Source: Tessaracoccus massiliensis | Lineage (GTDB): Bacteria > Actinomycetota > Actinomycetes > Propionibacteriales > Propionibacteriaceae | DNA: 64,000 nucleotides | Direction: 5' to 3' | NCBI RefSeq assembly: GCF_000826065.2 | Contig: NZ_LN623541.1 | Coordinates: 400,505-464,504 of the forward strand | Shown here: piece by piece, positions 36,907 through 46,823 of the stretch | Numbering within the stretch: the first letter of the stretch is position 1 | Layout of the letters: each line of letters opens with the position of its first letter | Notes under the pieces: model-generated | Seen by the model: the letters and a program-made list of their open reading frames with translations, nothing else | What the model was told of the DNA's origin: nothing | The model's database searches: none | Made by a program: the position numbers and the translations under genes

Positions 36907-37626
36907 TCAGCAGACGTCGGGGCCGCAGGCGTCGCCGGCCCCGCCGTCGACCGTGATGAGGCCCGGAGTCTGCTCCGAGGCGACGGTCTGCAGCACCTGG
37001 GCGAACACCTCGGGCGGCTGCGCGCCGGAGACGCCGTACTTGTTCTCGAAGACGAAGAACGGCACGCCCTGCACGCCGATCTGGCGGCCGAGGGCGACGT
37101 CGGCGTCGATGGCGCGGTCGAGTTCCTCGGAGTCGACAGCCTCGCGGGCCTCGGACTGGTCGAGCCCGGCCTCCGCGGCCAGGCGGGTCAGCACCTCAAC
37201 GTCGCCGATGTCCTCGCCGGCCTCGAAGTGTGCGGCCAGCAGGGCGTCCTTGAGCGTGTCGGTGCGGCTGCCACCATCCGCGGCGTCGGCGACCTTGGCG
37301 GCCTGCAGCACGCGGTGTGCCCTACGGGAGTTGGCCACGACGAGGGCATCGAAGTCGTAGGTGAGGTCCTCCCCCGCCGCCTGGGCCTTGACGTGCTCCA
37401 GCATCTGGGCCACCTGCTCACGCGGCATGCCCTTGGCCTCGACGAGGTAGTCCACCTCGGAGCGGCCGTCGTGCTGCGGGAGCGTGGGGTCAAGCTGGTA
37501 GGACCGCCAGGTGACCTTGACCTGGTCGCGCTGGGGGAAGTCCTCGAGGGCCTTCTCGAAGCGCCGCTTGCCGATGTAGCACCAGGGGCAGGCGATGTCG
37601 GACCAGATCGATACATCAATACTCAC
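36907..37626 (-). CDS. DsbA-family oxidoreductase (FrnE-like)
   Basis: A 239-residue thioredoxin-fold protein with an inserted helical domain. The active site is DIACPWCYIGKRRFEKAL (CPWC), and the cis-Pro loop reads IGVQGVPFFVF. It has no signal peptide, so it acts in the cytosol, as the FrnE subgroup does. A C-terminal CGPDVC adds a second Cys pair that could be redox-active. GTG start at 37626. Confidence 0.9.
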   Translation of the reverse strand: MSIDVSIWSDIACPWCYIGKRRFEKALEDFPQRDQVKVTWRSYQLDPTLPQHDGRSEVDYLVEAKGMPREQVAQMLEHVKAQAAGEDLTYDFDALVVANSRRAHRVLQAAKVADAADGGSRTDTLKDALLAAHFEAGEDIGDVEVLTRLAAEAGLDQSEAREAVDSEELDRAIDADVALGRQIGVQGVPFFVFENKYGVSGAQPPEVFAQVLQTVASEQTPGLITVDGGAGDACGPDVC

Positions 37627-37748
37627 GTCTCAACCGTACCCGCGATGCGAGCCCCGTCGCTGTCGGATGCGGAGGCAGGCGTCAAGGTGTGGCCGGGGGA
37701 TGAAGGACGCTCGAAGAGGCCTTCTTCTCCCTCACCGCCTGACATCCG

Positions 37749-37826
37749 TGAGCAATTGGATGGGGTCACGGCGCGACACGCCGGGAAAAACGCCGTCCGA
37801 AGCCCGTGACCCCATCCAATTGCTCA
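37749..37826. repeat. 23-bp perfect inverted repeat with 32-bp loop
   Basis: Arms 37749-37771 and 37804-37826 are perfectly complementary. The loop contains a further small CGGCG...CGCCG stem (from 37770). It lies in the 435-bp gap between the DsbA-family gene and cysS; the rest of that gap has a short stretch (37690-37730) resembling family-A repeat words, then the fragment at 37826-38050. It is too long and loop-rich for a simple terminator; an insertion scar or a structured leader are alternatives. Confidence 0.8.
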
Positions 37827-38050
37827 TCGCCACCAACCCCAACCCCCGGAGCAACGCCGTCAGCTTCGTCCCCGCGCTGGCTGAGCGCAAGCACTGGCTG
37901 GACCTGGACCTGGACCAGGCCCTCATCCCCATCCTCGACGGCGCCGCCACCAGCGCCCACTGGGGCTACCTCCTGGCAGCCGCGTCGATCTGGGTGCTGC
38001 TGCCGCTGGCCGCTGGCGTCGCCCGCGTGCTCCGGGCCGAAGTCAAGTAA
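37826..38050 (+). pseudogene. Remnant of an ABC-2 type permease C-terminus
   Basis: The frame ending at 38050 encodes about 75 residues with one hydrophobic helix, closing [21 protein letters not shown], which resembles the last helix and tail of actinobacterial ABC-2 permeases. There is no plausible start or ribosome binding site, and the coding-like part begins where the 23-bp inverted repeat ends. It could instead be a short membrane protein using TTG at 37820. Confidence 0.45.
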
Positions 38051-38061
38051 ACTGCCCTGTT

Positions 38062-39501
38062 GTGACCCTCAAGCTGTATGACACCGCCTCACGGACCGTG
38101 CGCGAGTTCGTGCCCCTCGTCGACGGCAAGGTCTCCATCTACCACTGCGGCCTCACCGTGCAGGCGTCGCCGCACCTGGGCCACATCCGCAAGGAGGTCG
38201 TCTTCGACGTCCTGCGCCGCTGGTTGGAGCACCAGGGCTACGACGTCACCGTGGTGGCCAACGTCACGGACATCGACGACAAGATCCTCACCAAATCCGC
38301 CGAGGAGGGCGTGGAGTGGTGGGCCCACGCCTACCACTTCGAGCGCGAACTCCACGAGGCCTACGCCTCCCTCGGCTGCAAGCCCCCCACCTACGAGCCC
38401 CGCGCCACCGGACACATCCCGGAGATGCTGGAACTCATCGCCGAACTGATCGACAAGGGTCACGCCTACCCCGCCGAGGACGGTTCGGGCGACGTGTACT
38501 TCGACGTCACGAGCTGGCCCCGCTACGGCGAGCTGTCGGGCCAGAAGGTCGACGAGATGGAGGCCGCCACCGACGCGGATCCGCGCGGCAAGCGCGACCC
38601 TCGGGATTTCGCCCTCTGGAAGGGCCACAAGGCCGACGAGCCTGCCACGGCGAGCTGGCCGTCGCCGTGGGGACGGGGGCGGCCCGGCTGGCACATCGAG
38701 TGCTCGGCCATGGCCGGCAAATACCTGGGCAGCACGTTCGACATCCACGGCGGCGGCATCGACCTGCGCTTCCCGCACCACGAGAACGAGCTGGCCCAGT
38801 CCGCCGCCGCCGGCCACGGGTTCGCGCGCTACTGGCTGCACAACGCCTGGGTGACGATGGCCGGCGAGAAGATGAGCAAGTCGCTCGGCAACACCGCGCA
38901 GGTCTCCGAGGTCACCAAGACCTACAACCCGCGCGCCGTGCGCTTCTTCCTCCTCGCGCCGCACTACCGCTCCACCATCGAGTTCTCCCCCGCCGACGAC
39001 GGCACCCGCGGCTCACTCGCCGAGGCGGAGAAGGCCATCGCGCGCATCGACTCCTTCATCGAGCGCGCCAGGCCCTTCGTCGACGCCGGACGGTTCGCCA
39101 ACGCCCCGCTACAGGTGTCCCAGTACGAGGCGTTCGACACCGCCATGAACGACGACCTCGGCACCCCCGCCGCGACCGCCGCCCTCTTCGACGCCATCCG
39201 CGTGGGCAACCAGGCCATCGCCGACGGCGACCGGGAGAAGGTGCTCGCCTACGCCTCCGTCGTCGACTCGATGCTCAACGTCTTCGGCATCCACCCCGAT
39301 GCGCCCGAGTGGGCCGGGCAGCAGGCCGACGACGACCTCACCCCCGTCGTTGACGGCCTGGTCGCCGCGCTCCTCGAGCAGCGGGCGCAGGCCCGTGCCA
39401 ACAAGGACTGGGCCACGGCGGACAGCATCCGCGACACCCTCGCCGACGCAGGCCTCACCATCATCGACACCCCGGCGGGCCCCAAGTGGAGCCTCAGCTG
39501 A
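38062..39501 (+). CDS. cysS: Cysteinyl-tRNA synthetase
   Basis: Class I aminoacyl-tRNA synthetase charging tRNA-Cys; 479 residues, normal length. The HIGH motif is HLGH ([15 protein letters not shown]), the zinc-binding Cys is in YHCGLTV with others in WHIECSAM and the [15 protein letters not shown] loop, and KMSKS is in [14 protein letters not shown] start at 38062. rlmB follows 56 bp later, the usual actinobacterial pair. Confidence 0.96.
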   Translation: MTLKLYDTASRTVREFVPLVDGKVSIYHCGLTVQASPHLGHIRKEVVFDVLRRWLEHQGYDVTVVANVTDIDDKILTKSAEEGVEWWAHAYHFERELHEAYASLGCKPPTYEPRATGHIPEMLELIAELIDKGHAYPAEDGSGDVYFDVTSWPRYGELSGQKVDEMEAATDADPRGKRDPRDFALWKGHKADEPATASWPSPWGRGRPGWHIECSAMAGKYLGSTFDIHGGGIDLRFPHHENELAQSAAAGHGFARYWLHNAWVTMAGEKMSKSLGNTAQVSEVTKTYNPRAVRFFLLAPHYRSTIEFSPADDGTRGSLAEAEKAIARIDSFIERARPFVDAGRFANAPLQVSQYEAFDTAMNDDLGTPAATAALFDAIRVGNQAIADGDREKVLAYASVVDSMLNVFGIHPDAPEWAGQQADDDLTPVVDGLVAALLEQRAQARANKDWATADSIRDTLADAGLTIIDTPAGPKWSLS

Positions 39502-39557
39502 ACCGGCTCAAATCCAGATTTGGGCACTCCCAGGCACCATAACTAAGGACACACGAC

Positions 39558-40511
39558 ATGCCAGGAAACTCCTCGCGCCGCGGCGCGACCCGCAAGGGCA
39601 AGAACAAGGCCGCCGGCTCCGGCGGCCGCATCCGGCGTTCCCTCGAGGGACGCGGACCCACCCCCAAGGCCGAGGATCGCACATACCACAAGGCGTACAA
39701 GGCCAAGCAGGCCGCGCAACGTCGTCCGCAGCAGAAGAAGCCCCGCCAGAAGCCGGCCGGCGCCGACTGGGTGGTGGGCCGCAACCCCGTCTACGAGGCG
39801 CTCCTGGCCGGCATGCCCGTCAAGCAGGCCTACGTGGCCGAAGGCGCCGAGCGCGACGACAGGCTGCGCGATATTCTGAAGTTCGCCGCAGACCGCGGGC
39901 TGCCGATGCTGCAGGTCACCCGCGCCGAACTCGACCGGGTCACTGGTGGGCTCGTGCACCAGAGCGTGGCCCTGCAACTGCCCGCCTACGAGTACGCGGA
40001 CCCGCAGGACCTCATTGCCGACGCCTTCGACACCGACGGCATCATCGTCGCCCTCGATGGGATCACCGATCCACGCAACCTGGGCGCGATCGTCCGCTCG
40101 GCCGCCGCGTTCGGCGCCACCGGCGTGGTCATCCCCTCGCGCCGCTCGGCCTCGATGACCGCCGCGGCGTGGAAGACGTCGGCGGGCGCCGCCGCCCGGC
40201 TGCCCATCGCGATGGCCACCAACCTGAACCGCACGCTGGAGCAGGCCACCAAGGCGGGCTTCACCATCATCGGCCTGGCCGGGGAGGGCGACGTGCCGGT
40301 CTCCGGCGCCGCCGGCCTGGACGGCCCGCTGGTGATCGTGGTGGGTTCCGAGGATGAGGGCCTGGCCCGGCTGGTGCGGGAGCACTGCGACCAGTTGGTC
40401 TCGATCCCGATCGCCAGCGACGTGGAGTCGCTCAACGCGTCCGTGGCGGCGTCCGTGGCCCTCTACGAGGTTTCGCAGCAGCGCGCCGCGCTCACGTCTC
40501 CTGCGCAGTGA
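39558..40511 (+). CDS. rlmB: 23S rRNA (guanosine-2'-O-)-methyltransferase RlmB
   Basis: A SPOUT/TrmH-family methyltransferase of 317 residues. A Lys/Arg-rich N-terminal extension of about 70 residues is common in actinobacterial copies. Then comes the L30e-like substrate-binding domain (DWVVGRNPVYEALLAG) and the SPOUT core: NLGAIVRSAAAFGATGVV (motif 1), IVVGSEDEGLARLV (motif 2) and PIASDVESLNASVAASVALY (motif 3, knot). It probably forms an operon with cysS. Its 3' end overlaps the convergent lipoprotein gene by 20 bp. Confidence 0.94.
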   Translation: MPGNSSRRGATRKGKNKAAGSGGRIRRSLEGRGPTPKAEDRTYHKAYKAKQAAQRRPQQKKPRQKPAGADWVVGRNPVYEALLAGMPVKQAYVAEGAERDDRLRDILKFAADRGLPMLQVTRAELDRVTGGLVHQSVALQLPAYEYADPQDLIADAFDTDGIIVALDGITDPRNLGAIVRSAAAFGATGVVIPSRRSASMTAAAWKTSAGAAARLPIAMATNLNRTLEQATKAGFTIIGLAGEGDVPVSGAAGLDGPLVIVVGSEDEGLARLVREHCDQLVSIPIASDVESLNASVAASVALYEVSQQRAALTSPAQ

Positions 40512-41634
40512 ACTGCACCGCGAACTCGAGCGGCGGGGCCTGATCGGTCAACACGGCAGGCACCGCCGTTCCGCCGGTGTAGAGCGCCTGGAGGTTGCCC
40601 ACGGGCTGGAACCGCATGGCGCCGGCCTCGGGGCCACCGACGGCGAAGGTCACGTCGAGGCGTTGCTGCAGCAGGTCGACGTCCTCCACCGTCAACCGCT
40701 CCGGATCGGAGGCCGGGTAGCGCGTGCCCTTCCCGTCCTCGAAGGTGAAGCTCTGTGCCACGTCGAGGTCGTAGTGGAACTTCGTGTCGGCGAAACTCGG
40801 GTCGAACGTGAACCGTAGCCGCAGCCATTGCGCGCCCGTCTCGGCCCATCCCAGGCCGGGCAGCCAGGGCGCCAGGATGCTGCCCACCGGGTTGGGCGCC
40901 ATCGGCACGGTGAGCTGCGTCGCCTCCGCCTCGATCTCCAGGGCCGGATCTGGCTGGCTCACGACCCCACGCGAGAAGATGGCCCGCTCGGGCCCGATCG
41001 AGATCTGGTGCCGCTCCCGGAAACCCTGCGTGGCAGCCCACGCCTCGTCGTCGACGGGTGCCTTCCCGATGAGGTCCACCGCCACGGTCCTGTCCTGGTC
41101 CGTCACCTCGTAGCGCACCGACTGCCCCGTGGGGACGCACAGCATGACGAGGGTCCAGTCGATGTCGTACTCCCCCTCCTGGCTGACGGTGTGCCGGCCG
41201 AACGGTGGGCCCAGCTCGAGGAGCGACTCCCCTACCCGCAGCGAATGCACCAACTGGGTATCGGGATCCGCCTGGAACGAGGGGCGGCCCGCGGCCAGGG
41301 TGAAGGCCAGGATCTGGTGCCCCTCCGGCGCCCGCAGCGGGGTGCGGCGGCGCACCTGGACGGCGGTGGCCGCGCCCACCTCCTCGCCGAGGAACAGCTG
41401 TTCGATCCGCCCGTCGAAGTAGGGCGTCGAGACCCTCAGGCCGAGGGTGGCGCCCTCGTCGATGGACTTGACGCCCGCGTCGCTGGTCTGGATGAAGAAG
41501 TCGTCGCGGAGCTCGACGGCGGGATCTGCGGTGGTTTCTGGCTCAGGCATGGCGGTCACCCAGGTCACCGGCTCGAACGAACAGCCGGTCAGGCCCAGCG
41601 TCGCCAGGAGCGCGAGAGCAGAGCGTCTGTCCAT
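40492..41634 (-). CDS. Predicted lipoprotein of unknown function
   Basis: A 380-residue lipoprotein. The signal peptide MDRRSALALLATLGLTGCS has a clear lipobox. The mature part is beta-rich without a domain I recognise; two similar-looking halves each carry an 'L-R-D-x-F-I/F' strand pattern, which might be immunoglobulin-like repeats. The longer frame begins at 41697, but its extra residues are not a signal sequence. It is convergent with rlmB (20-bp overlap) and divergent from glyA. Confidence 0.72.
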   Translation of the reverse strand: MDRRSALALLATLGLTGCSFEPVTWVTAMPEPETTADPAVELRDDFFIQTSDAGVKSIDEGATLGLRVSTPYFDGRIEQLFLGEEVGAATAVQVRRRTPLRAPEGHQILAFTLAAGRPSFQADPDTQLVHSLRVGESLLELGPPFGRHTVSQEGEYDIDWTLVMLCVPTGQSVRYEVTDQDRTVAVDLIGKAPVDDEAWAATQGFRERHQISIGPERAIFSRGVVSQPDPALEIEAEATQLTVPMAPNPVGSILAPWLPGLGWAETGAQWLRLRFTFDPSFADTKFHYDLDVAQSFTFEDGKGTRYPASDPERLTVEDVDLLQQRLDVTFAVGGPEAGAMRFQPVGNLQALYTGGTAVPAVLTDQAPPLEFAVQFTAQET

Positions 41635-41718
41635 GTTCACAGGGGGAAGGCTAACCGATGAGCCGTTCACCGCGCTGCGGTCTAGAGTAGGGCCCACACC
41701 CCTGAAACGAGGAGAACT

Positions 41719-43155
41719 GTGAGCGATCTCGAGTCGATCTCATCGGCCTACCGGACCCTGCTGGGCATGATCGAGGAGGTGGAGCCCCGCATCGCACAGG
41801 CGACGCGCCAGGAGCTCACCGATCAGCGCGCGTCGCTGAAGCTCATCGCGTCCGAGAACTACGCCAGCCTGCCGGTGTTGGCCACCATGGGCACCTGGCT
41901 GAGCGACAAATACGCCGAGGGCACCGTCGGCCACCGCTTCTACGCCGGCTGCCAGAATGTCGACACCGTCGAATCCGTCGCCGCCGAGCACGCCCGGGAG
42001 CTGTTCGGCGCGGAGTACGCCTACGTGCAACCACACTCCGGCATCGACGCCAACCTCACCGCCTACTGGTCCATCCTGGCCCACAAGATCGAGTCCCCCG
42101 CCTTGGCGGAGTTCGGGGCCAAGGGCGTGGCGGAGCTCAGCGAGGAGGATTGGGAGACGCTGCGCCGCAGGTTCGGCGACCAGCGCCTGCTGGGCATGTC
42201 GCTCGACGCGGGCGGCCACCTCACGCACGGCTTCCGCCCCAACGTCTCCGGCAAGATGTTCCACCAACGCGCCTACGGCACGGATCCCGAGACGCAGCTG
42301 CTCGACTACGAGGCCCTGCGCGCGCAGGCCAAGGAGTTCAAGCCCCTCGTGCTCGTGGCGGGCTACTCCGCCTACCCGCGCCGCATCAACTTCGCCAAGA
42401 TGCGCGACATCGCGGACGAGGTGGGCGCCGTGCTGATGGTCGACATGGCCCACTTCGCTGGCCTGGTGGCCGGCAAGGTGTTCACCGGCGAGGAGGACCC
42501 GGTCCCCTACGCCGATGTGGTCACCACCACCACCCACAAGTCGCTGCGCGGCCCCCGCGGCGGCATGGTGCTGTCGACGGCGGAGTACGCCCCGTCGATC
42601 GACCGTGGCTGCCCGCTGGTCCTGGGCGGTCCCCTCTCCCATGTGATGGCCGCCAAGGCCGTCGCGTTGGCCGAAGCCCGCACCGCAGAGTTCCGCTCCT
42701 ACGCGCAGGCTGTGGCCGACAATGCCAAGGCGCTGGCGGAGGGCCTGATGAGCCGCGGCGCCAAGCTGGTCACCGACGGCACCGACAACCACATCGTGCT
42801 GCTCGACACGACCAGCTTCGGCCTCACCGGCCGACAGGGCGAGTCCGCTCTCCTGGATGCCGGCATCGTGACCAACCGCAACTCAGTGCCCAACGATCCC
42901 AACGGAGCCTGGTACACCTCAGGCGTGCGCCTGGGTACCCCGGCGCTGACGTCGCGCGGGTTCACGACCTCGGATATGGACGCCGTCGCCGAGATGATCA
43001 CCGGGGTCCTGAAGGCCACCAAACCCACCACCACCAGCAAGGGCGAGCCCTCGAAGGCGAAGTACGAGCTCACCGACGAGGCCCGCAGCAACTCCCTCGC
43101 GGAGGCCGAGCGGCTGCTGAACACGCACCCGCTCTACCCGGGCCTCGAAATCTGA
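41719..43155 (+). CDS. glyA: Serine hydroxymethyltransferase
   Basis: PLP enzyme interconverting serine and glycine with tetrahydrofolate; 478 residues. Motifs: [62 protein letters not shown], the PLP lysine in [17 protein letters not shown], and [27 protein letters not shown]. It is about 50 residues longer than the E. coli enzyme, owing to a longer N-terminus and an insertion around residues 110-150 ([24 protein letters not shown]), a version seen in several actinobacteria. The GTG start has GAGGAGA upstream. Confidence 0.95.
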   Translation: MSDLESISSAYRTLLGMIEEVEPRIAQATRQELTDQRASLKLIASENYASLPVLATMGTWLSDKYAEGTVGHRFYAGCQNVDTVESVAAEHARELFGAEYAYVQPHSGIDANLTAYWSILAHKIESPALAEFGAKGVAELSEEDWETLRRRFGDQRLLGMSLDAGGHLTHGFRPNVSGKMFHQRAYGTDPETQLLDYEALRAQAKEFKPLVLVAGYSAYPRRINFAKMRDIADEVGAVLMVDMAHFAGLVAGKVFTGEEDPVPYADVVTTTTHKSLRGPRGGMVLSTAEYAPSIDRGCPLVLGGPLSHVMAAKAVALAEARTAEFRSYAQAVADNAKALAEGLMSRGAKLVTDGTDNHIVLLDTTSFGLTGRQGESALLDAGIVTNRNSVPNDPNGAWYTSGVRLGTPALTSRGFTTSDMDAVAEMITGVLKATKPTTTSKGEPSKAKYELTDEARSNSLAEAERLLNTHPLYPGLEI

Positions 43156-43168
43156 TCAGTCCTCCTCT

Positions 43169-43212
43169 ACGCAGATGGCCGCGCACCCTGGCGGATGCGC
43201 GGCCATCTGCGT
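43169..43212. terminator. Bidirectional terminator between glyA and a lipoprotein gene
   Basis: A perfect 17-bp inverted repeat (43169-43185 / 43196-43212) with a 10-nt loop, placed between two convergent genes. Confidence 0.8.
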
Positions 43213-43219
43213 ACGCGGC

Positions 43220-43777
43220 TCAGAGGACGGGGATGATGGCCTCGGCCACCGCCTGGACCTCTTCCAACGCGACGTCCTGGCCCTGCACCATGACCCCGCC
43301 GTGGTTCTCGCTGTCGAACAGGCACGTGGGGATGGCACCGCTCCAGTTGCCGCACGTACCACGGCCGTCCATGACCGGGGACTGATCCTCGAGAGAGGGC
43401 AACAGCAGGTCGGCCGAGCTCCCCGGGGGCATTGTGATGACGCCGACGGTCTCGAGCGTGCTCAGGGTACCGCGCGAGTAGGACCACGTCGGCCCCACCT
43501 GCTTCAGGTCAAAATCGAGCACCTTCTCCGGCAGAACGCCGGGCGCGATCACCGCCGCCACTCCGCCTCCCTCTGCGGGAGCGGACCCCACGGGATCCGG
43601 GTCAGCGACGGGGATGGTCTCCACGGGCACGGTCTCCACCGGCGTGGTCTGGGCCGGATCCGCGACGGTGGTCTTAGCCGGCGAAGGAGATGTCTGCACC
43701 TGGTTGTCGGTGCACCCCGCGGTGACGGCGAGCAGCGCAACGGCACCGACGACTGAACGTACCTTCAGCGAAAACAT
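43220..43777 (-). CDS. Predicted lipoprotein of unknown function
   Basis: A 185-residue lipoprotein with lipobox VTAGC and then a Thr/Pro/Val linker (TTPVETVPVETIPVADPDPV). The folded remainder has a Cys pair (GRGTCGNWSGAIPTCLF). ATG 43777 is preceded by GGCAGGAG. I do not recognise the family. The frame continues upstream through ispF, which is spurious. Confidence 0.72.
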   Translation of the reverse strand: MFSLKVRSVVGAVALLAVTAGCTDNQVQTSPSPAKTTVADPAQTTPVETVPVETIPVADPDPVGSAPAEGGGVAAVIAPGVLPEKVLDFDLKQVGPTWSYSRGTLSTLETVGVITMPPGSSADLLLPSLEDQSPVMDGRGTCGNWSGAIPTCLFDSENHGGVMVQGQDVALEEVQAVAEAIIPVL

Positions 43778-43832
43778 GGACCAACTCCTGCCTGACGTGG
43801 GCGATGCACCCCCAGCGTAGTCGCCGGCCGGA

Positions 43833-44294
43833 TCAGTGCAGGAGGGCGACCGCGACGGCGGCCACGCCTTCGCCCCGTCCGGTGAGCCCCAGCCCGTCCG
43901 TCGTGGTGGCCGAGACGGTGACGCTGGCGCCCAGCGCCTCAGACATGACGTCCTGCGCCTCCTCGCGGCGGGCTGCGAACCGCGGCCGGTTGCCGACGAT
44001 CTGGACGGAGACGTTGCCGATCTCGAGCCCTGCCGCACGGACCCGGCGGGCGGTCTCGGCGAGGAAGGCGACCCCGCTGGCCCCGGCCCACTCCGGCTCG
44101 GAGGTGCCGAAGTTGGATCCCATGTCCCCCAGCCCGGCCGCCCCGAACAGCGCGTCGCAGGCCGCGTGGGCGGCCACATCGCCGTCGGAGTGCCCGGCCA
44201 GCCCCGCAGGCTCATCGGGGAAATGGAGGCCTGCCACCCACATGGGCACGCCCTCCTCCAGGCGGTGGACGTCTGTGCCGAGGCCGACTCGCAT
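43833..44294 (-). CDS. ispF: 2-C-methyl-D-erythritol 2,4-cyclodiphosphate synthase
   Basis: The fifth step of the MEP isoprenoid pathway; 153 residues. Motifs: GLGTDVHRL with the zinc Asp/His, [26 protein letters not shown], and [19 protein letters not shown] at the C-terminus. The ATG overlaps the ispD stop by one base (TGATG). Its place in carD-ispD-ispF is the standard actinobacterial order. Confidence 0.96.
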   Translation of the reverse strand: MRVGLGTDVHRLEEGVPMWVAGLHFPDEPAGLAGHSDGDVAAHAACDALFGAAGLGDMGSNFGTSEPEWAGASGVAFLAETARRVRAAGLEIGNVSVQIVGNRPRFAARREEAQDVMSEALGASVTVSATTTDGLGLTGRGEGVAAVAVALLH

Positions 44295-44995
44295 CAGCTC
44301 TCCTTCCGGTGCTGCAGGATGGCCCCCGCGAGGATGAGATCCGTCGGTTCCGTGATCTTGAGCGCGTCGCGGTGGCCGGCGACGAGGGTGACGGCCATCC
44401 CCGCGAACTCGCAGACGGTGGCGTCATCTGTCACCTCGACGCCCTGCTGCGCGACGGCGGTGTGAGCGTCACGCAGCGCTTGCAGCCTGGCGCCCTGCGG
44501 GGTCTGCACCGCGCGCAGGCGGGCCCTGTTGACCACGACGGAGGTGTCGTCATCCACCCTGCGGATGGAGTCGACGACGGGCACCACTGGAATGGCGGCC
44601 TCGGCTCCGCCGGCCACGGCGTCTGCGACCGCGCGCACCACTGCGGGCGGGACGAGCGCCCTGGCCGCGTCGTGCACCAGGACGACCGAGTCCGGCGGTG
44701 ACTGCAGGGCAGCCAACCCGAGGGCCACGGAATCCTGCCGCGTAGCTCCGCCCGGGACGCACCGCACGGGGGCGGCGACTCCCTCGAGCGCCGCATCGAA
44801 CTCTGCCTCGAAGCCGGCGGGGATGGTCACGACGAGGGCGCTGACCCCGCCGTCGATGAGCGCGTCGACGGCGCGCCGGGCCAGGGGGACGCCCTCGAGG
44901 TCGACGAGGGCCTTCGGCACGGGCGCACCCAGCCGGGAACCAGTACCGGCCGCCACCACGACGGCGACGACCGGTATTTCAGTGTATGGGGACAC
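44294..44995 (-). CDS. ispD: 2-C-methyl-D-erythritol 4-phosphate cytidylyltransferase
   Basis: The third step of the MEP pathway, transferring CMP to MEP; 233 residues. Motifs: [27 protein letters not shown] (nucleotide loop with catalytic Arg/Lys), [13 protein letters not shown] and [16 protein letters not shown]. It starts with GTG at 44995, 5 bp after the carD stop, so transcription is probably driven from carD. Confidence 0.95.
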   Translation of the reverse strand: MSPYTEIPVVAVVVAAGTGSRLGAPVPKALVDLEGVPLARRAVDALIDGGVSALVVTIPAGFEAEFDAALEGVAAPVRCVPGGATRQDSVALGLAALQSPPDSVVLVHDAARALVPPAVVRAVADAVAGGAEAAIPVVPVVDSIRRVDDDTSVVVNRARLRAVQTPQGARLQALRDAHTAVAQQGVEVTDDATVCEFAGMAVTLVAGHRDALKITEPTDLILAGAILQHRKES

Positions 44996-45000
44996 GTTGG

Positions 45001-45486
45001 TCAGGAGGCGAGCACTTCGTCCAGCAGGGACTCAGCCTTCTCCTCATCGACATCTTCGGCCAGCGCCAGCTCAGCCACGAGGATCGAGCGGGCCTTGGCC
45101 AGCATGCGCTTCTCACCGGCGGAGAGGCCCTTGTCGCGGTCACGGCGCCAGAGGTCACGCACCACCTCGGAGACCTTGATCACGTTGCCGGAGTGCAGCT
45201 TCTCCATGTTGGCCTTGAAGCGCCGGGACCAGTTGGCCGGCTCCTCGCACTGTTCGGCGCGGAGCACGTCGAACACCTTCTCCAGGCCTTCCTGGTCCAC
45301 CACGTCGCGCACGCCGACGAGGTCCAGGTTGTCAGACGGGACGCGGATCACCAGATCATTTTGACCGAGGACGCGCAGGACGAGGAACAGCTTGTCCTCA
45401 CCCTTGATCGTCCGGTTCTCAATGTCCTCGATGACGGCCGTACCATGGTTTGGGTAGACAACCGTCTCACCGATCGAAAAAGTCAT
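45001..45486 (-). CDS. carD: CarD-family RNA polymerase-binding regulator
   Basis: A 161-residue essential-type transcription factor that stabilises the open complex at rRNA and other promoters. The N-terminal RNAP-interacting Tudor-like domain reads [21 protein letters not shown]. The C-terminal helical DNA-binding domain contains [20 protein letters not shown] with the wedge Trp. I chose ATG 45486 because the upstream 16 residues are not part of the family; a TAGAAT -10 candidate lies in that stretch. Confidence 0.95.
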   Translation of the reverse strand: MTFSIGETVVYPNHGTAVIEDIENRTIKGEDKLFLVLRVLGQNDLVIRVPSDNLDLVGVRDVVDQEGLEKVFDVLRAEQCEEPANWSRRFKANMEKLHSGNVIKVSEVVRDLWRRDRDKGLSAGEKRMLAKARSILVAELALAEDVDEEKAESLLDEVLAS

Positions 45487-45644
45487 ATCTTGAAGACCAC
45501 CTTCCGAACCCAATTCTAGCAGGGCCTTATACACCTCGGACAGGTGCCCATCGCCACGGGGGTCCAGCTAACACGCCGGAACTTCGCACAGGGGCCCGCG
45601 AACTGGTTACTATGTGCTCACCCATGCCCCTGACCGGAGGATCC

Positions 45645-46133
45645 ATGAGCAACCCCGTGCGCCGCACCGCGGCCATCATTGCCGCAGCAGCCCTCGCCCT
45701 GTCCATGAGCGCCTGCACGCGCGCCGGCTGGCTTCCGGATTCACCTCCCGCGGCCGGCGTCCAGGCCGACGACGGCGGGCTCAAGCTGCGCAACATCGTG
45801 GTGGTCTCCGATGATTCCGGGGAGGCGGTGCTGCTGGGCGGCATCCACTCCCGCGACGACGCGGCCGAGGTCACCGGCATCACTGTGGCCGCCGAGGCGG
45901 GCTTCGAGAACTACGGCCAGCCCGTCGACCTGGGCTACAGCGAGTCGATCAGCCGCGGCGCCACCATCTACCTCGACGGCTCGGAGACCGCGTTCTCCAA
46001 CCCCGAACTGCAGCTCGGGCGCCTCGCCGAGGTCAACGTGACGTTCGGCGACGGCACCTCCATGTCGGTCCACACCCCGGTGATGAGCTCGGAGCACGAG
46101 GACTTCGCCGAGGCCTACAGCAACGCAGGCTGA
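45645..46133 (+). CDS. Predicted lipoprotein of unknown function
   Basis: A 162-residue lipoprotein with signal MSNPVRRTAAIIAAAALALS and lipobox SMSAC. ATG 45645 has GGAGG 6 bases upstream. The mature domain is beta-rich (LKLRNIVVVSDDSGEAVLLGGIHS...), resembling small actinobacterial lipoproteins of a DUF461/PCuAC-like Ig fold, but the copper-binding Met/His set is not evident. It lies beside carD and the phosphate regulators; no function is assigned. Confidence 0.75.
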   Translation: MSNPVRRTAAIIAAAALALSMSACTRAGWLPDSPPAAGVQADDGGLKLRNIVVVSDDSGEAVLLGGIHSRDDAAEVTGITVAAEAGFENYGQPVDLGYSESISRGATIYLDGSETAFSNPELQLGRLAEVNVTFGDGTSMSVHTPVMSSEHEDFAEAYSNAG

Positions 46134-46145
46134 CCTGCTGGCCGC

Positions 46146-46823
46146 TCACCCTTCGTACTTGTAGCCCAACCCCCGCACCGTGATCAGCCGCTGCGGCTGG
46201 GACGGATCCTTCTCGATCTTGGAACGCAGCCGCTTGATGTGCACGTCCAGGGTCTTGGTGTCGCCCACGTAGTCGCTGCCCCAGATCCGGTCGATCAGCT
46301 GGCCGCGGGTCATCACGCGCCCCGCGTTGCGCAGCAGCAACTCGAGGAGCTCGAACTCGCGCAGCGCGAACGGCACGTCCTGCCCGTCGACGGTGACCTG
46401 GTGGCGCTCAACGTCGATGCGCACGCCGTCGACCTCCACCACCTCGGGTAGCAGCACCTGGTCCTGCCCGCGGCGCAGCACGGCACGGATCCGGGCCACG
46501 AGCTCGCGGTGGCTGAATGGTTTGGTGACGTAGTCGTCGGCGCCGAGTTCAAGACCCACCACCTTGTCCACCTCGGAGTCGCGGGCGGTGACCATGACGA
46601 TCGCCACGTTGCCGCGGGCGCGCAGCTGCCGGCAGACCTCAACGCCGGGGATGCCGGGCATCATGAGGTCCAGCAGAACCAGATCGGCGCCGTTCTTGTC
46701 GAACTCGGCCAGACCCTCCGCGCCGTCCGCGGCGGTCACCACGTCGAAACCCTCCTTACGGAGCATGAAGCTGGTGGCATCGCGGTACGAATCCTCGTCC
46801 TCGATGATCAGGATGCGGGTCAT
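46146..46823 (-). CDS. regX3: Response regulator RegX3-like (OmpR family)
   Basis: A 225-residue two-component response regulator. The receiver domain has ILIIEDEDSYRD, the phospho-acceptor Asp in LVLLDLMMPG and Lys in DYVTKPFSHREL. The C-terminal winged helix contains LREFELLELLLRNAGRVMTR and DVHIKRLRSKIE. It is coupled to the sensor gene by a 4-nt overlap. With phoU divergent, this is the phosphate-starvation pair (SenX3-RegX3/PhoR-PhoP class). Confidence 0.94.
   Translation of the reverse strand: MTRILIIEDEDSYRDATSFMLRKEGFDVVTAADGAEGLAEFDKNGADLVLLDLMMPGIPGVEVCRQLRARGNVAIVMVTARDSEVDKVVGLELGADDYVTKPFSHRELVARIRAVLRRGQDQVLLPEVVEVDGVRIDVERHQVTVDGQDVPFALREFELLELLLRNAGRVMTRGQLIDRIWGSDYVGDTKTLDVHIKRLRSKIEKDPSQPQRLITVRGLGYKYEG

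Noticed and set aside
37595..37825. Longer reading of the 38050-ending frame starting at 37595
   Set aside because: The upstream part overlaps the dsb gene start on the other strand and the inverted repeat, and its Arg/Ser-rich composition is not protein-like.
45001..45534. Start of carD at 45534
   Set aside because: CarD proteins begin with the (M)xFxxGxxVVYPxHG strand; the additional 16 residues include a promoter-like TAGAAT.
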